Source: CAXMST01 sp963712765 (GTDB taxonomy: Bacteria > Actinomycetota > Thermoleophilia > Solirubrobacterales > 70-9). From it: a DNA stretch of 64,000 nucleotides. The stretch spans positions 248,001-312,000 of the forward strand of contig CAVQIX010000005.1 of the NCBI GenBank assembly GCA_963712765.1, read 5' to 3'. The notes beneath the pieces were generated by a model. It ran no database searches. It saw only the letters and a program-made list of their open reading frames with translations, and was not told the origin of the DNA. Shown here piece after piece: positions 24,396 through 32,616 of this stretch. Position numbers and translations under genes: made by a program. The first letter of the stretch is position 1, and every line of letters begins with the position of its first letter.

Positions 24396-24444
24396 GCCTG
24401 ATTCGTAATCAGGAGGTCGCGGGTTCGATTCCCGCCTCCGGCTT
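24396..24444 (+). repeat. Right copy of 49-bp direct repeat: truncated tRNA-Thr 3' half with CGT anticodon
   Basis: Anticodon arm, variable loop, T arm and 3' acceptor strand of a tRNA-Thr gene, with no 5' half upstream. The loop reads TTCGTAA, giving anticodon CGT instead of the TGT of the intact tRNA. It is attR-like and lies 5 bp from the stop codon of the glycosidase-like gene. Confidence 0.75.
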
Positions 24445-24449
24445 GGCGT

Positions 24450-25562
24450 CTACCGCGTCTTCTTGCGGACCAGGCGCTTGTAGGCCTTGCCTGAGGGCTT
24501 CGTCTCGCCGCGCTTGTCGACCAGGCCCGCCTTTGCGCACCAGAGGCAGAACGAGGTGGTCTTGTAGTCCTTGTAGGTGAACCAGTAGGCCGAGCTGATC
24601 TTCCATTCGCGGCGCTTGTTGAGGTAGAAGCCGTATGCCTTCTTCAGCTGCCGCTTCTGCCCCTTCTTCGACTTGACCTGGTTGCTGCGCCTGTTTCCGC
24701 CCGACGCCCAACCGGTCTCGCCGATCACGATCTCAGCCCCGCGGTCACCGTTGCGGTTCATCACCTTACGGGCGTTGCGGACCTGCTTTTTGACGCCCGT
24801 GAGCCCACCCGCATACGGGTGAACGGAGACGCCGTCGATCACCTTGCGGGCGTCCTTCTGCTCGTAGAGCCTCTTGAGGAACTCCTTCGCGTTGATCGAA
24901 TCGCCGTCGTTGGGGTAGCCGAACATCCCGCCGGTGACGATCTTGAGCCTCTTGTCGACCTTGTCGAGAGCGGCGCGGGTCTTGCGCAGCAGCGCCCCGT
25001 AGGCCTTCGGATCCGCCTTCGGCCACCAGAACGACCGCGCGTTCTGCTCGTTCCAGAGAATCATCTTCCTCGGGCCCAAACGCCGGTCGAGATCGTCGTT
25101 GCGCCGCCAGAACTCGCCGCCTCGCCGATAGCGGTCCATCGTGGCCCTGACGAAATCCTGCCATTCCTTGCGGTGGGTCTTGTTCCTGGTCGGCCCGTAG
25201 ATATGACCTGCGTCGCCGCTCAGGAAGGTGGGCGTCCCGAACAGGATCGGGACGATCTGCAGGCCCGCGGAAGCCGCGGCGCGGATGCGGGCGTCAGAGG
25301 GGGCGAAGTTGAACGGGCCGTTCCTCTTCGTCTGGATGCCCGGCCAGCCGAGTTCGATCCGGTACGTCCCAGCTCCCAGCCCCACCATCCCCTTGAAGTC
25401 CCTGGTGCTCGGCTGCACCGCGCTCATCCCGAAGAAGTCCTTCGGGACCTTCGCCGACGCCGCCGACGGCAGCGCGGCAACCGCGAGCAGCGTCAGCGCG
25501 ACCATCGCGGTCACGGCCAGCCGGGGAATCGGGGCCGGAATCTGTGCGCGCATTCGATCCAT
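24450..25562 (-). CDS. Secreted clan-A glycoside hydrolase-like protein
   Basis: 370 residues from ATG MDRMRAQIPAP, with a signal peptide ending near LPSAASA. The barrel shows the clan GH-A catalytic pattern: acid/base Glu after Asn in MILWNEQNARSFWW and nucleophile Glu in IVIGETGWASGG, plus VSVHPYAGG. The C-terminus is Lys/Arg-rich. The family cannot be fixed by eye (GH5/GH39-like); substrate unknown. The gene ends just past the right tRNA-Thr fragment and overlaps nothing. Confidence 0.8.
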   Translation of the reverse strand: MDRMRAQIPAPIPRLAVTAMVALTLLAVAALPSAASAKVPKDFFGMSAVQPSTRDFKGMVGLGAGTYRIELGWPGIQTKRNGPFNFAPSDARIRAAASAGLQIVPILFGTPTFLSGDAGHIYGPTRNKTHRKEWQDFVRATMDRYRRGGEFWRRNDDLDRRLGPRKMILWNEQNARSFWWPKADPKAYGALLRKTRAALDKVDKRLKIVTGGMFGYPNDGDSINAKEFLKRLYEQKDARKVIDGVSVHPYAGGLTGVKKQVRNARKVMNRNGDRGAEIVIGETGWASGGNRRSNQVKSKKGQKRQLKKAYGFYLNKRREWKISSAYWFTYKDYKTTSFCLWCAKAGLVDKRGETKPSGKAYKRLVRKKTR

Positions 25563-25606
25563 CACAGAAAGCAACCGGCTGCGAGGCCGAAGGTTGCGGC
25601 CCTCAC

Positions 25607-26287
25607 CTAGTGACCCCCAACCCGGCTCGGCGGCCAATAGCTGGCGAAGGCCCGGCCGATGATCCAGCTCCTCGGCACCGGACCCCAGAATCGGCTGTCA
25701 TCGCTGCCCGCGCGGTTGTCGCCCATCACGAACCAGTGATCCGCGGGGATCGTCACCTCATGCGGGAAGTCACAGCCCGGCGCCCCGCGGCAGGGAACGG
25801 TCTCCCAGCCCTCCCGCAGCGGCCTGCCGTTGACGACCGGAGTCCCGTCGAGCACCTTGATCCGATCCCCGGGACCGGCGACTATGCGCTTGATGAAGCT
25901 CTTGTCGGCTTCGATCTCGACCGGCTGCGAACAGACGCTCGAGGAGTTGAAGCCGCTTCCCTCATCGCCGCAGCGCGGCAGGGCGGAGCCGGGATCCTGC
26001 TCCTCGGGGACGGCGCTGAGCGGCGGATGGAAAACGATGATCTGACCGACGGTGGGATCGAATCCGACCCGCTCGGAGAAGCGGTTGACGAGCACGCGCT
26101 CGCCGATCTCGAGCGTCGGCTGCATCGACCCCGACGGGATCTCGTAGGGCTTCACCGCGTATGACTGAACGGCTATCGCGAGGCTTACCGCCAGCGCGAT
26201 CGCGAGCACGTACTCGAACACCCTGCGGGGGCGGCCCATGCCCCGCGCGGGCTCGCGATCGGGATCGGTCTGCTCTCCTTCGCTCAC
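25607..26287 (-). CDS. lepB: Signal peptidase I
   Basis: Cleaves secretory signal peptides at the membrane. 226 residues with one N-terminal helix (YVLAIALAVSLAIAVQSYAV), the catalytic Ser box IPSGSMQPTLEIGERVLVNR, the catalytic Lys box FIKRIVAGPGDRIKV and the C-terminal MGDNRAGSDDSRFWGPV. A GTG start has a TACCCT box ending 7 nt upstream, so the mRNA is likely leaderless. It lies downstream of sigH. Confidence 0.95.
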   Translation of the reverse strand: MSEGEQTDPDREPARGMGRPRRVFEYVLAIALAVSLAIAVQSYAVKPYEIPSGSMQPTLEIGERVLVNRFSERVGFDPTVGQIIVFHPPLSAVPEEQDPGSALPRCGDEGSGFNSSSVCSQPVEIEADKSFIKRIVAGPGDRIKVLDGTPVVNGRPLREGWETVPCRGAPGCDFPHEVTIPADHWFVMGDNRAGSDDSRFWGPVPRSWIIGRAFASYWPPSRVGGH

Positions 26288-26294
26288 CGACCCC

Positions 26295-26300
26295 AGGGTA
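26295..26300 (-). promoter_or_regulatory. -10 box of lepB (leaderless)
   Basis: TACCCT on the minus strand ends 7 nt before the GTG start of lepB. Confidence 0.55.
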
Positions 26301-26350
26301 CGCGGTTGCCGGGGCCGGCCCCAGTGGGGCTGCCGCGGCCCCGCTGTCGC

Positions 26351-27043
26351 CTAGTGGAGTACCTCGCGCTCGTCCAGATGAGCCCCAACCTTGCGCTTGA
26401 CCCGCTGCAGGGCGTTGTCGACCGTCTTGGTGTCGCAGGCGAGCCGGTCAGCGATCTCCTCGTAAGGGCGACCATCCAGATAACAGGTGAGCACCTCGCT
26501 CTCGAGGTCGGAGAGCACGCTGGTCAGGCACTCGACCAGGCTCGCCAGCTCCTCGGTGGAGATCACCTTGCTCGCGGGATCCTCGACCGACGGCCCGGGC
26601 AGGATCTCCTCGAGCGTCGACTCGCCCTCACCCGCCGCGGTCGGCGACGTCGCGAACGAGATCGACTGATTCAGCGGCGAGTGCTTGTTGCGGCTTGCCG
26701 TCTTCACCGCGGTGATCATCTGCCGGGTGATGCAGAGCTCCGCGAAGTTGCGGAAGCTCGACTCCCGATCCGAGCGGAAGTCGCGGACAGCCTTGTAAAG
26801 GCCGACCAGGCCCTCTTGGATCAGGTCGTCGGATTCGCCGCCGAGCAGGAAGTACGACGAGGCCTTGAGCCTGACGAATCCCTTATAGCGGCGGACGATG
26901 CGGTCGTAGGCGACGCTGTCGCCCCGCTTTGCCTGGGCGACCAGGTATGCATCGGCCAGCTCGCCTGCCGGCTCGTGATTTCCGCGCTTCCCCGCGGCAA
27001 TGGGTGCAGTTACCTGCGTGAATTCTTGGGTGGATGCTGCCAC
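26351..27043 (-). CDS. sigH: SigH (Spo0H)-family RNA polymerase sigma factor
   Basis: 230 residues with region 2 (AYDRIVRRYKGFVRLKASSY, SDDLIQEGLVGLYKAVRDF) and region 4 (LTSVLSDLESEVLTCYLDG, YEEIADRLACDTKTVDNALQ), the layout of the Bacillus sporulation sigma-H family. Position agrees: it follows cysS-rlmB as in Bacillus. The GTG start has GGAGGAGA 6 nt upstream. The upstream region holds a near-consensus promoter and an operator-like dyad (see those entries). Sporulation is not implied; no sporulation gene was seen. Confidence 0.92.
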   Translation of the reverse strand: MAASTQEFTQVTAPIAAGKRGNHEPAGELADAYLVAQAKRGDSVAYDRIVRRYKGFVRLKASSYFLLGGESDDLIQEGLVGLYKAVRDFRSDRESSFRNFAELCITRQMITAVKTASRNKHSPLNQSISFATSPTAAGEGESTLEEILPGPSVEDPASKVISTEELASLVECLTSVLSDLESEVLTCYLDGRPYEEIADRLACDTKTVDNALQRVKRKVGAHLDEREVLH

Positions 27044-27139
27044 TGGATCTCCTCCGTACGAGACGAATGCAGTGGCGCCTTCCTCCCAGACGCCTCTAGA
27101 TTTTTCAGAAGGCCGATGGTGAGCTCCGGATCCAAACCT

Positions 27140-27154
27140 TGAACCTGAGGTTCA
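27140..27154. promoter_or_regulatory. 15-bp dyad, probable operator in the sigH leader
   Basis: TGAACCT-G-AGGTTCA is a perfect palindrome with 7-bp arms around one base. It begins about 20 bp downstream of the sigH -10 box, where a bound repressor would block clearance. The cognate regulator is unknown. Confidence 0.5.
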
Positions 27155-27174
27155 CCGTTACCTTCTGGTCGCGA

Positions 27175-27202
27175 ACAATACTCCTCGGCGGAGTTCTGTC
27201 AA
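27175..27202 (-). promoter_or_regulatory. sigH promoter, near-consensus -35/-10
   Basis: Minus strand TTGACA (27197-27202), 16-bp spacer, TATTGT (27175-27180). It is the best housekeeping-type promoter seen in the window. It predicts a 5' leader of about 125 nt before the GTG. Confidence 0.75.
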
Positions 27203-27218
27203 CCCCACGCCGGCAATC

Positions 27219-27238
27219 TCTGCAACCGGCGTTGCAGA
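27219..27238. terminator. Hairpin after rlmB
   Basis: TCTGCAAC-CGGC-GTTGCAGA, an 8-bp perfect stem 26 bp past the rlmB stop and upstream of the sigH promoter, so it probably separates the two transcripts. Confidence 0.5.
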
Positions 27239-27263
27239 AACGACCTTCCGTCCGGGGCGCCGG

Positions 27264-27929
27264 CTAGGGATCGCTGGCCGCCCTCGAGGCCGCGAAGAGC
27301 AGCACCGCCGCGGCCACGGATACGTTCAGGGACCCGACCTTGCCGGTGGTCGGGATCCGCACCAGGGCGTCGCAGCTGTCGGCGACCCGGGGCCGCAGCC
27401 CGGCCCCCTCCCCACCCATCACCAGAATCACCCTGCCGTCGAGGTCGAGGGTTGAGTACGGTTGCTCGCCCTCCTCGGCGGCCCCGTAGCTCCAGGCGCC
27501 CCGCTCGCGGGCCGCGATCAACCAGTCGGCGAGATTGCGGACCCGGGCGACGGGAAGATGTTCGACGGCGCCCGCCGACGCCTTGCAGACCGCGGCCGTA
27601 ACCGAGACCGCCCGCCGCTCGCAGATCACGACCCCGGCTGCGCCGGAGGCCTCCGCGGTTCGGCAGATCGCGCCGAGATTATGGGGATCCTGGACCTGGT
27701 CGAGGGCGATCACCACTGCCCGCTCGTCGTCGAGCAGTCTCTCGGCGTCGACATAGGGATAGGGATCGACCTCGGCGACGATTCCCTGGTGGTCGGGCGA
27801 GCCACAGAGGCGCTCGAGCTCGGACCCGCCGACCTCCTCGGCCGTCCACTCGCGGTGGACCCGCCGTCTCCCACGCCGGGCCTCGGCGACCGGATTGCGC
27901 CCGTAGATGATCTCCCTGCTCTCCGGCAT
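27264..27929 (-). CDS. rlmB: TrmH/RlmB-family 2'-O-ribose rRNA methyltransferase
   Basis: Methylates a ribose in 23S rRNA (G2251 in E. coli RlmB). 221 residues: a short substrate-binding N-terminus from IIYGRNPVAEA, then the SPOUT domain with VIALDQVQDPHNLGAICRTA, VMGGEGAGLRP and IPTTGKVGSLNVSVAAAVLLF forming the knot. Shorter than most RlmB proteins at the N-terminus. It starts 25 nt after cysS and is probably cotranscribed. The mrnC gene found between cysS and rlmB in Bacillus is absent. Confidence 0.92.
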   Translation of the reverse strand: MPESREIIYGRNPVAEARRGRRRVHREWTAEEVGGSELERLCGSPDHQGIVAEVDPYPYVDAERLLDDERAVVIALDQVQDPHNLGAICRTAEASGAAGVVICERRAVSVTAAVCKASAGAVEHLPVARVRNLADWLIAARERGAWSYGAAEEGEQPYSTLDLDGRVILVMGGEGAGLRPRVADSCDALVRIPTTGKVGSLNVSVAAAVLLFAASRAASDP

Positions 27930-27954
27930 CTCGCCGCCCGACCCCGCCCGCCGC

Positions 27955-29340
27955 CTACCCGGCCCGGACCAGTCGGGCGCCCTCGGCCGTGTCGCGGACC
28001 TCCCAGCCGAGTGCCGCCAGCCTGTCGCGAATCTCGTCGGCGGCCGAGAAGTCGCGGTCCGCCCGCGCCCGCTCGCGCTGCTCGAGCAGCTCCAGCTCCT
28101 CCGGCCCGGGGCCGTCCCCCTCCGCATTGCGATCACCGGCCGCGAGCGAAGCCAGACCGAGCAGCTCCAGCATCTCGGCGACCGCCGCGTGCGCTCCCGC
28201 CAGCGGCTCCCGGTTGGCGTCGCCGATCAGCCCATACATCTCGCCCAGCGCGCGCGGCGTGTTGAAGTCGTCGGCCAGCGCCTCCAGGAACGCCTCTCGG
28301 CGAGCGGAGACTGCGGGATCGGGATCCGAGCCGGGAGTGCCGCCGTCGGCCGGCGCATCGCGGAAGAACTCACGGACCCGCCGGTTTCGCCGCTCAGCCT
28401 CCTCGAGGGCCTCAGCGCTGAAGGCGAGCGGCTGTCGATAGTGCCCGGAGACCAGGAATGCGACGACCGCCTCGGCGCCATGGGCGGCGACCGCCTCGCC
28501 GAGCCGGAAGATGTTGCCGACCGACTTCGCCATCTTCTCGGAGGGAGCCGTCTCGACCATCCCGTTGTGCATCCACAGCCGGGTCAGCGCCCTCCCCCTC
28601 GCCGCTTCCGTCTGGGCCGCCTCGTTCTCGTGGTGAGGGAAGACGAGGTCGGAGCCCCCGCCATGGATCGCGAACTCGAGCCCGAGCAGCTCCTCGGCCA
28701 TCGCCGAGCACTCGATGTGCCAGCCGGGACGACCCTGGCCCCAGGGGCTTGGCCAGGAGCTGTCCTCGTCCTCCTTGCGCGCCTTCCAGAGCGCGAAGTC
28801 CAGCCGGTCGCGCTTGAGGTCGGCGGCGCCGGCCTCCTCGCCCTGATCCATCTGGTCGGGATCACGGTTGGACAGCCGACCGTAGCCCTCGTAGCTGCGG
28901 ACGCTGAAGTAGACGTCGCCGCCTGACTCATAAGCGTGACCGGAGTCGATCAACGCCTCGATCAGGGAGATGATCGGGCCGATCGTCTCGGTCGCCTTCG
29001 GCTCATGGTCGGGGCGGCCGAGACCCAGTGCATCGGTGTCGGCGCGGTACGCCGCGATCATCTCCTCGGCATGTTCGGCGGAGCCCACGCCTCGCTCCCG
29101 CGCCGCCTCATAGATCTTGTCGTTGATGTCGGTGAGGTTGATCACCAGGGTCGGCTCGAAGCCCTCATGGGCGAGGAAACGCCGAAGGAGCGAGAAGATC
29201 ACATAGGGGCGCGCGTTGCCGATGTGGATCGGCCCATACGTCGTCGGACCACAGGCGTAGATGCCGACCTCGCCGCCGGGACCGGCGTGCAGCGGGCGCA
29301 ACTCGCCCGAGAGGGTGTCCTTGAGCCTGATCTCACGCAT
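27955..29340 (-). CDS. cysS: Cysteinyl-tRNA synthetase
   Basis: Charges tRNA-Cys. 461 residues, the usual size. Zinc and HIGH region YACGPTTYGPIHIGNARPY, second zinc ligands in WHIECSAMAEELLG and HGGGSDLVFPHHENE, and the KMSKS loop as KMAKSVGN. The start MREIRLKD is chosen because a TACCAT box ends 7 nt upstream; the longer frame begins inside that promoter. Confidence 0.96.
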   Translation of the reverse strand: MREIRLKDTLSGELRPLHAGPGGEVGIYACGPTTYGPIHIGNARPYVIFSLLRRFLAHEGFEPTLVINLTDINDKIYEAARERGVGSAEHAEEMIAAYRADTDALGLGRPDHEPKATETIGPIISLIEALIDSGHAYESGGDVYFSVRSYEGYGRLSNRDPDQMDQGEEAGAADLKRDRLDFALWKARKEDEDSSWPSPWGQGRPGWHIECSAMAEELLGLEFAIHGGGSDLVFPHHENEAAQTEAARGRALTRLWMHNGMVETAPSEKMAKSVGNIFRLGEAVAAHGAEAVVAFLVSGHYRQPLAFSAEALEEAERRNRRVREFFRDAPADGGTPGSDPDPAVSARREAFLEALADDFNTPRALGEMYGLIGDANREPLAGAHAAVAEMLELLGLASLAAGDRNAEGDGPGPEELELLEQRERARADRDFSAADEIRDRLAALGWEVRDTAEGARLVRAG

Positions 29341-29347
29341 GGGGGCG

Positions 29348-29353
29348 ATGGTA
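29348..29353 (-). promoter_or_regulatory. -10 box of cysS (leaderless, decides start)
   Basis: TACCAT on the minus strand ends 7 nt before ATG 29340. A longer cysS start at 29367 would lie upstream of this promoter. Confidence 0.6.
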
Positions 29354-29407
29354 TTGGGCGCCCTCAACCGCCGCGCCCCGCAGCCTGCACGCGCTGAGCG
29401 CAGTCCT

Positions 29408-31060
29408 CTATGCCAGCTCGCGCTTCAGGACCTTGCCGGTCGGGTTGCGGGGCAGCTGAGAGAGGAACTCGACCTCGCGGGGGACCTTGTAGCGGGCGAG
29501 GTTGGCCCTGATGTGGTCCTTGACCTCTTCCTCGGTCAGATTCTCGTCGCTGCTGGTGACGACGAAGGCCTTCAGCCGCTGGCCGAACCTCTCGTCGTCG
29601 ACTCCGATCACCGCCGCCTCGTCGATTGCCTCGTGGTCGCTGAGCAGGTCCTCGACCTCTCGCGGGAAGACGTTCTCGCCGCCGGAGACGATCATCTCGT
29701 CGTCGCGACCGTCGACGAACAGGCGCCCGCCCTCCTCGAAGTGACCGACGTCGCCGGAGCTGAGCAACCCGTCGAGGTCCTCCTTGCCGCCTCCCCCGGT
29801 GTAGCCCTCGAAGGACATCTCGTTGCCGACGAAGATCCGGCCCGTCTGCCCATCGGGGAGGTCGTTGCCTGCCTCGTCGACAATCCGGACCACCGTGCCG
29901 CGGGGCGGTCGGCCGGCCGTCCCGGGCGCCCTTCTCATGTCCTCGGGTGTGGCGATCGACGCCCAGGCGACCTCGGTGGAGCCGTAGAGGTTGTAGAGGT
30001 TGTCACCGAACGCGTCCATCCAACGGGTCGCAAGCTCGCCCGGAAGCGCTGAGCCGCTGGCCGCCGTGATCCGCAGCGAGGAGAGGTCGTAGCTGCATCG
30101 GACCTCGGGGTCGAGCTCCATGATCCGCTGCAGCATCACCGGCACGACGGCGAGAGCCTCGGCGCCGTTGTCGGCCACCGCCCTCAGGGTCCCCTCCGGA
30201 TCGAAGTGGCGGCGCAGGATGTAGGTCGATCCCAGCGCCAATCCGAGCTGAAAGTGGAGAAGGCCCCAGGAGTGGAACATCGGCGCGGCGATGTGAACCG
30301 ACTGGTCGCTGCGCAGGGGGATCTTCGAAAGCAGGATTGCGATCGGCGAGAGTGAGTTGGGGGAGCCGCGCTGAGCCCCCTTCGGTGTCCCCGTCGTCCC
30401 GGAGGTGAGGACGACGAACCGGGAGGGATTGTCGGGCGGGTCGATCGCCCCGTCCGAGGTGGATGCGATCGCCTCCTCGGAGGTCGGCGCATCGACGGAC
30501 TCCCCCTCATCCACCCAGGAGATCATCTGCGGAAGGTCGCCCGCCGCCCCCTCCAGAATCCCAGCGAACTCGGCGTCGTAGACGAGCGCTCTCGGTTTCT
30601 CCCGCTCGATCACACCCTCGAGCTGAGGGGCCGCGAAGTCGGTGTTGAGCAACAGCACGGTCGCGCCGAGTTTCGCTGAAGCGAAGAGAGCGTCGACGAA
30701 CCCGCGGTGGTTGCGACACATCAACGCGATCGCATCGCCGGCGCCCACGCCGCACTCGGATCTGAGGGCCCGGGCGAGCGAGTTCGAGCGGCTCTCCAAC
30801 TCCGAGAAGGTGAGGCTCCCGATCTCATCGATGACCCCCGCCCGGTCACCGCGCTGGATTGCCGAGGCGGTTACTCCAGCGGCGGGGGATGAGCCCCACC
30901 GGCGCAGCGCGCGGCCGACCGCGACGATGCGGTCCGGTCGCGCCGGACCAATGATCCCTGCGTCGGAGAGCACTTTGAGATTGAACGGCAGGTCGGCGGC
31001 CGTGCCGAGCTGCCCGAGTTTGATCCTGTGGGCTACGCCCCTGATCCCCTCGAGAGCCAT
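29408..31060 (-). CDS. Acyl-CoA synthetase (AMP-forming, FadD-like)
   Basis: Activates a carboxylic acid, probably a fatty acid, to its CoA thioester. 550 residues with the ATP motif VVLTSGTTGTPKGAQRG, NLYGSTEVAW, SSGDVGHFEEGGRLFVDGR (split), DDEMIVSGGENVFPREVED and the C-terminal catalytic Lys in NPTGKVLKREL. N-terminal residues 1-60 carry no clear domain. ATG is supported by a TAAGCT box ending 8 nt upstream. Chain-length specificity cannot be read by eye. Confidence 0.93.
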   Translation of the reverse strand: MALEGIRGVAHRIKLGQLGTAADLPFNLKVLSDAGIIGPARPDRIVAVGRALRRWGSSPAAGVTASAIQRGDRAGVIDEIGSLTFSELESRSNSLARALRSECGVGAGDAIALMCRNHRGFVDALFASAKLGATVLLLNTDFAAPQLEGVIEREKPRALVYDAEFAGILEGAAGDLPQMISWVDEGESVDAPTSEEAIASTSDGAIDPPDNPSRFVVLTSGTTGTPKGAQRGSPNSLSPIAILLSKIPLRSDQSVHIAAPMFHSWGLLHFQLGLALGSTYILRRHFDPEGTLRAVADNGAEALAVVPVMLQRIMELDPEVRCSYDLSSLRITAASGSALPGELATRWMDAFGDNLYNLYGSTEVAWASIATPEDMRRAPGTAGRPPRGTVVRIVDEAGNDLPDGQTGRIFVGNEMSFEGYTGGGGKEDLDGLLSSGDVGHFEEGGRLFVDGRDDEMIVSGGENVFPREVEDLLSDHEAIDEAAVIGVDDERFGQRLKAFVVTSSDENLTEEEVKDHIRANLARYKVPREVEFLSQLPRNPTGKVLKRELA

Positions 31061-31068
31061 GGCACCGG

Positions 31069-31074
31069 AGCTTA
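31069..31074 (-). promoter_or_regulatory. -10 box of the acyl-CoA synthetase gene (leaderless)
   Basis: TAAGCT on the minus strand ends 8 nt before the ATG; it overlaps the 3' end of ispF. Confidence 0.45.
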
Positions 31075-31560
31075 TGCAGGTTCGGGCGGGGGGTGCGCCT
31101 CCACCAGCGCAACCGCGGTCACGGCGATACCCTCTCCGCGCCCGATCGCCCCCATTCCCTCATTGGTCGTCGCCTTCACCGATACGGGCGCACCGACCGT
31201 CTCGCTGAGGCGTCGCTCGATCGCCTCGCGGTGCGGCCCCAGACGCGGCTCCTCGCAGATTACGCTCGCGTCGGCGTTCAGCGGTCGCACCCCGGCCTCC
31301 GAGAGGCGATCGATCACGAGCCCAAGCAGCTCGATCGAGTCGGCCCCCTCCCAGCGCTCGGAGTCATCAGGGAAGTGAGAGCCGATGTCACCGAGCCCGG
31401 CGGCGCCGAGCAGGGCGTCGATCACGGCATGGGTGAGCACGTCTGCGTCCGAGTGGCCGATCAGACCGCGATGAAAGGGGATCTCGACGCCGCCGAGCAG
31501 CAGCGACCGGTCGGCCCCGAAGCGGTGGCTGTCGTAGGCGATGCCGACCCGAACACTCAT
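31072..31560 (-). CDS. ispF: 2-C-methyl-D-erythritol 2,4-cyclodiphosphate synthase
   Basis: Fifth step of the MEP isoprenoid pathway. 162 residues: RVGIAYDSHRF (metal Asp and His), LGGVEIPFHRGLIGHSDADVL (split; zinc His), ALLGAAGLGDIGSHFPD and the C-terminal VSVKATTNEGMGAIGRGEGI. The ATG overlaps the stop of the PHP-domain gene by 4 bases. ispD lies about 3.5 kb upstream on the same strand, separated by a sialidase-like gene and the PHP gene. Confidence 0.96.
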   Translation of the reverse strand: MSVRVGIAYDSHRFGADRSLLLGGVEIPFHRGLIGHSDADVLTHAVIDALLGAAGLGDIGSHFPDDSERWEGADSIELLGLVIDRLSEAGVRPLNADASVICEEPRLGPHREAIERRLSETVGAPVSVKATTNEGMGAIGRGEGIAVTAVALVEAHPPPEPA

Positions 31561-32384
31561 CCGAGCGGCTCCAGCCTGCGCTCGCGACCCTCGAAGACCG
31601 CTATCTCCTCGACACCGAGATCAGAGAGCATCTGCACGGCTTGATCGTATGCGTGACCGAGGTCGCCGGGGAGGTGGGCGTCGGAGGACAACGAGAACGG
31701 GACCCCGGCGTCGACGAGCATCTCCGCGAACGGCAGCGAAGGGTAGATCTCGCCGACCGGCTTGCGCAGGCCGGCGGTCGAGATCTCTGCCGCGACACCC
31801 GCTTCGGCCATCGCCTCCACGGCGGGCTCGTAGTAGTGGCGGGGATCGCGGGTGGGACCGGGCCGCGCCGGGCCCCAGACCTTGACCAGATCGGGATGGG
31901 CGATGACGTCGAAGAGCCCTGAGGACGCCGCCCGTGCCAGCTGCTCGAAGTACCGCTGCCAGACCCGGTCGGGATCGCCCGACTCCGCTTCCCACACATC
32001 CCAGCGCTGCTGATCGATCGCGGCCTCACCGACGAAGTGGACCGAGCCGATCACGTAGTCGAAGGGCCGTGACTCGAGCAGGTTCGCGGTCCGGTCCTCG
32101 GCCCCGGCAACGAAGTCGGCCTCGATCCCCACCCGAAGCCCTTCCGCGAGGAGGAACTCGACGTAGGCATCAAGATCGTCGCTGGCCTGCTCGATCCAGA
32201 ACGGGTGCCGCCAGATCTCCAGCGCCGCGGCGAACCGATGGATGTGCTCGGCGATCCCCAGCTCGCCGATCCCCGCCAACTCGGCCGCGTCGCGGTAGGC
32301 ACTTGCGTTCGCGCTGGTGAAATAGCGCTCCGGGGGCGTATCGTCGGCATCGGGCCGCAGGTGGGTGTGGTAATCGGTGAGCAA
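31557..32384 (-). CDS. PHP-domain phosphatase, histidinol-phosphatase (HisJ)-like
   Basis: 275 residues with metal-binding motifs DYHTHLRP, GIAEHIHRF, GIEADFVAG, IGSVHFVGEAAID, DVIAHPDLVKVWG and LSSDAHLPGDLGHAYD, the full set of a PHP trinuclear site. Most similar in plan to HisJ histidinol phosphatases, but no his genes are nearby, so the substrate is open. The TTG start is the only one that keeps the first metal motif. Coupled to ispF by a 4-base overlap. Confidence 0.85.
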   Translation of the reverse strand: MLTDYHTHLRPDADDTPPERYFTSANASAYRDAAELAGIGELGIAEHIHRFAAALEIWRHPFWIEQASDDLDAYVEFLLAEGLRVGIEADFVAGAEDRTANLLESRPFDYVIGSVHFVGEAAIDQQRWDVWEAESGDPDRVWQRYFEQLARAASSGLFDVIAHPDLVKVWGPARPGPTRDPRHYYEPAVEAMAEAGVAAEISTAGLRKPVGEIYPSLPFAEMLVDAGVPFSLSSDAHLPGDLGHAYDQAVQMLSDLGVEEIAVFEGRERRLEPLG

Positions 32385-32443
32385 GCGCTGAGTGGTCTGA
32401 GCGGTGTCCGGGGGCGAGCGGCCTCTAGGCTAGAGAGATCAGC

Positions 32444-32593
32444 TTGGCAACAGATATCGCCATTGCCCTGTCCGCATTCGTGATCGGCACGGCGCTCGCA
32501 GCCGCGCTCGGCGCCGCGAACTTCGGCACCGCGCTCGGAGTCGGGCAGGTGGCGTTCGCGATCACCGCGGTCTACGTTCTCCTTCGCCGCTGA
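32444..32593 (+). CDS. 49-residue small membrane protein
   Basis: A TTG-started frame ATDIAIALSAFVIGTALAAA continues through ALGVGQVAFAITAVYVLLRR to a stop. Composition is almost wholly hydrophobic with two likely membrane helices and a basic Arg-Arg end, and third codon positions are strongly G/C. It occupies the divergent gap between the PHP gene and the end of the sialidase-like gene. A TAGGCT lies 12 nt upstream. No family recognised. Confidence 0.5.
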   Translation: MATDIAIALSAFVIGTALAAALGAANFGTALGVGQVAFAITAVYVLLRR

Positions 32594-32616
32594 GCGGCCG
32601 GGGGACCGGTTTCCGA

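Noticed and set aside
26351..27043. Sporulation ability suggested by a Spo0H-type sigma factor
   Set aside because: No other sporulation gene is in the window, and this sigma family also serves non-sporulating bacteria.
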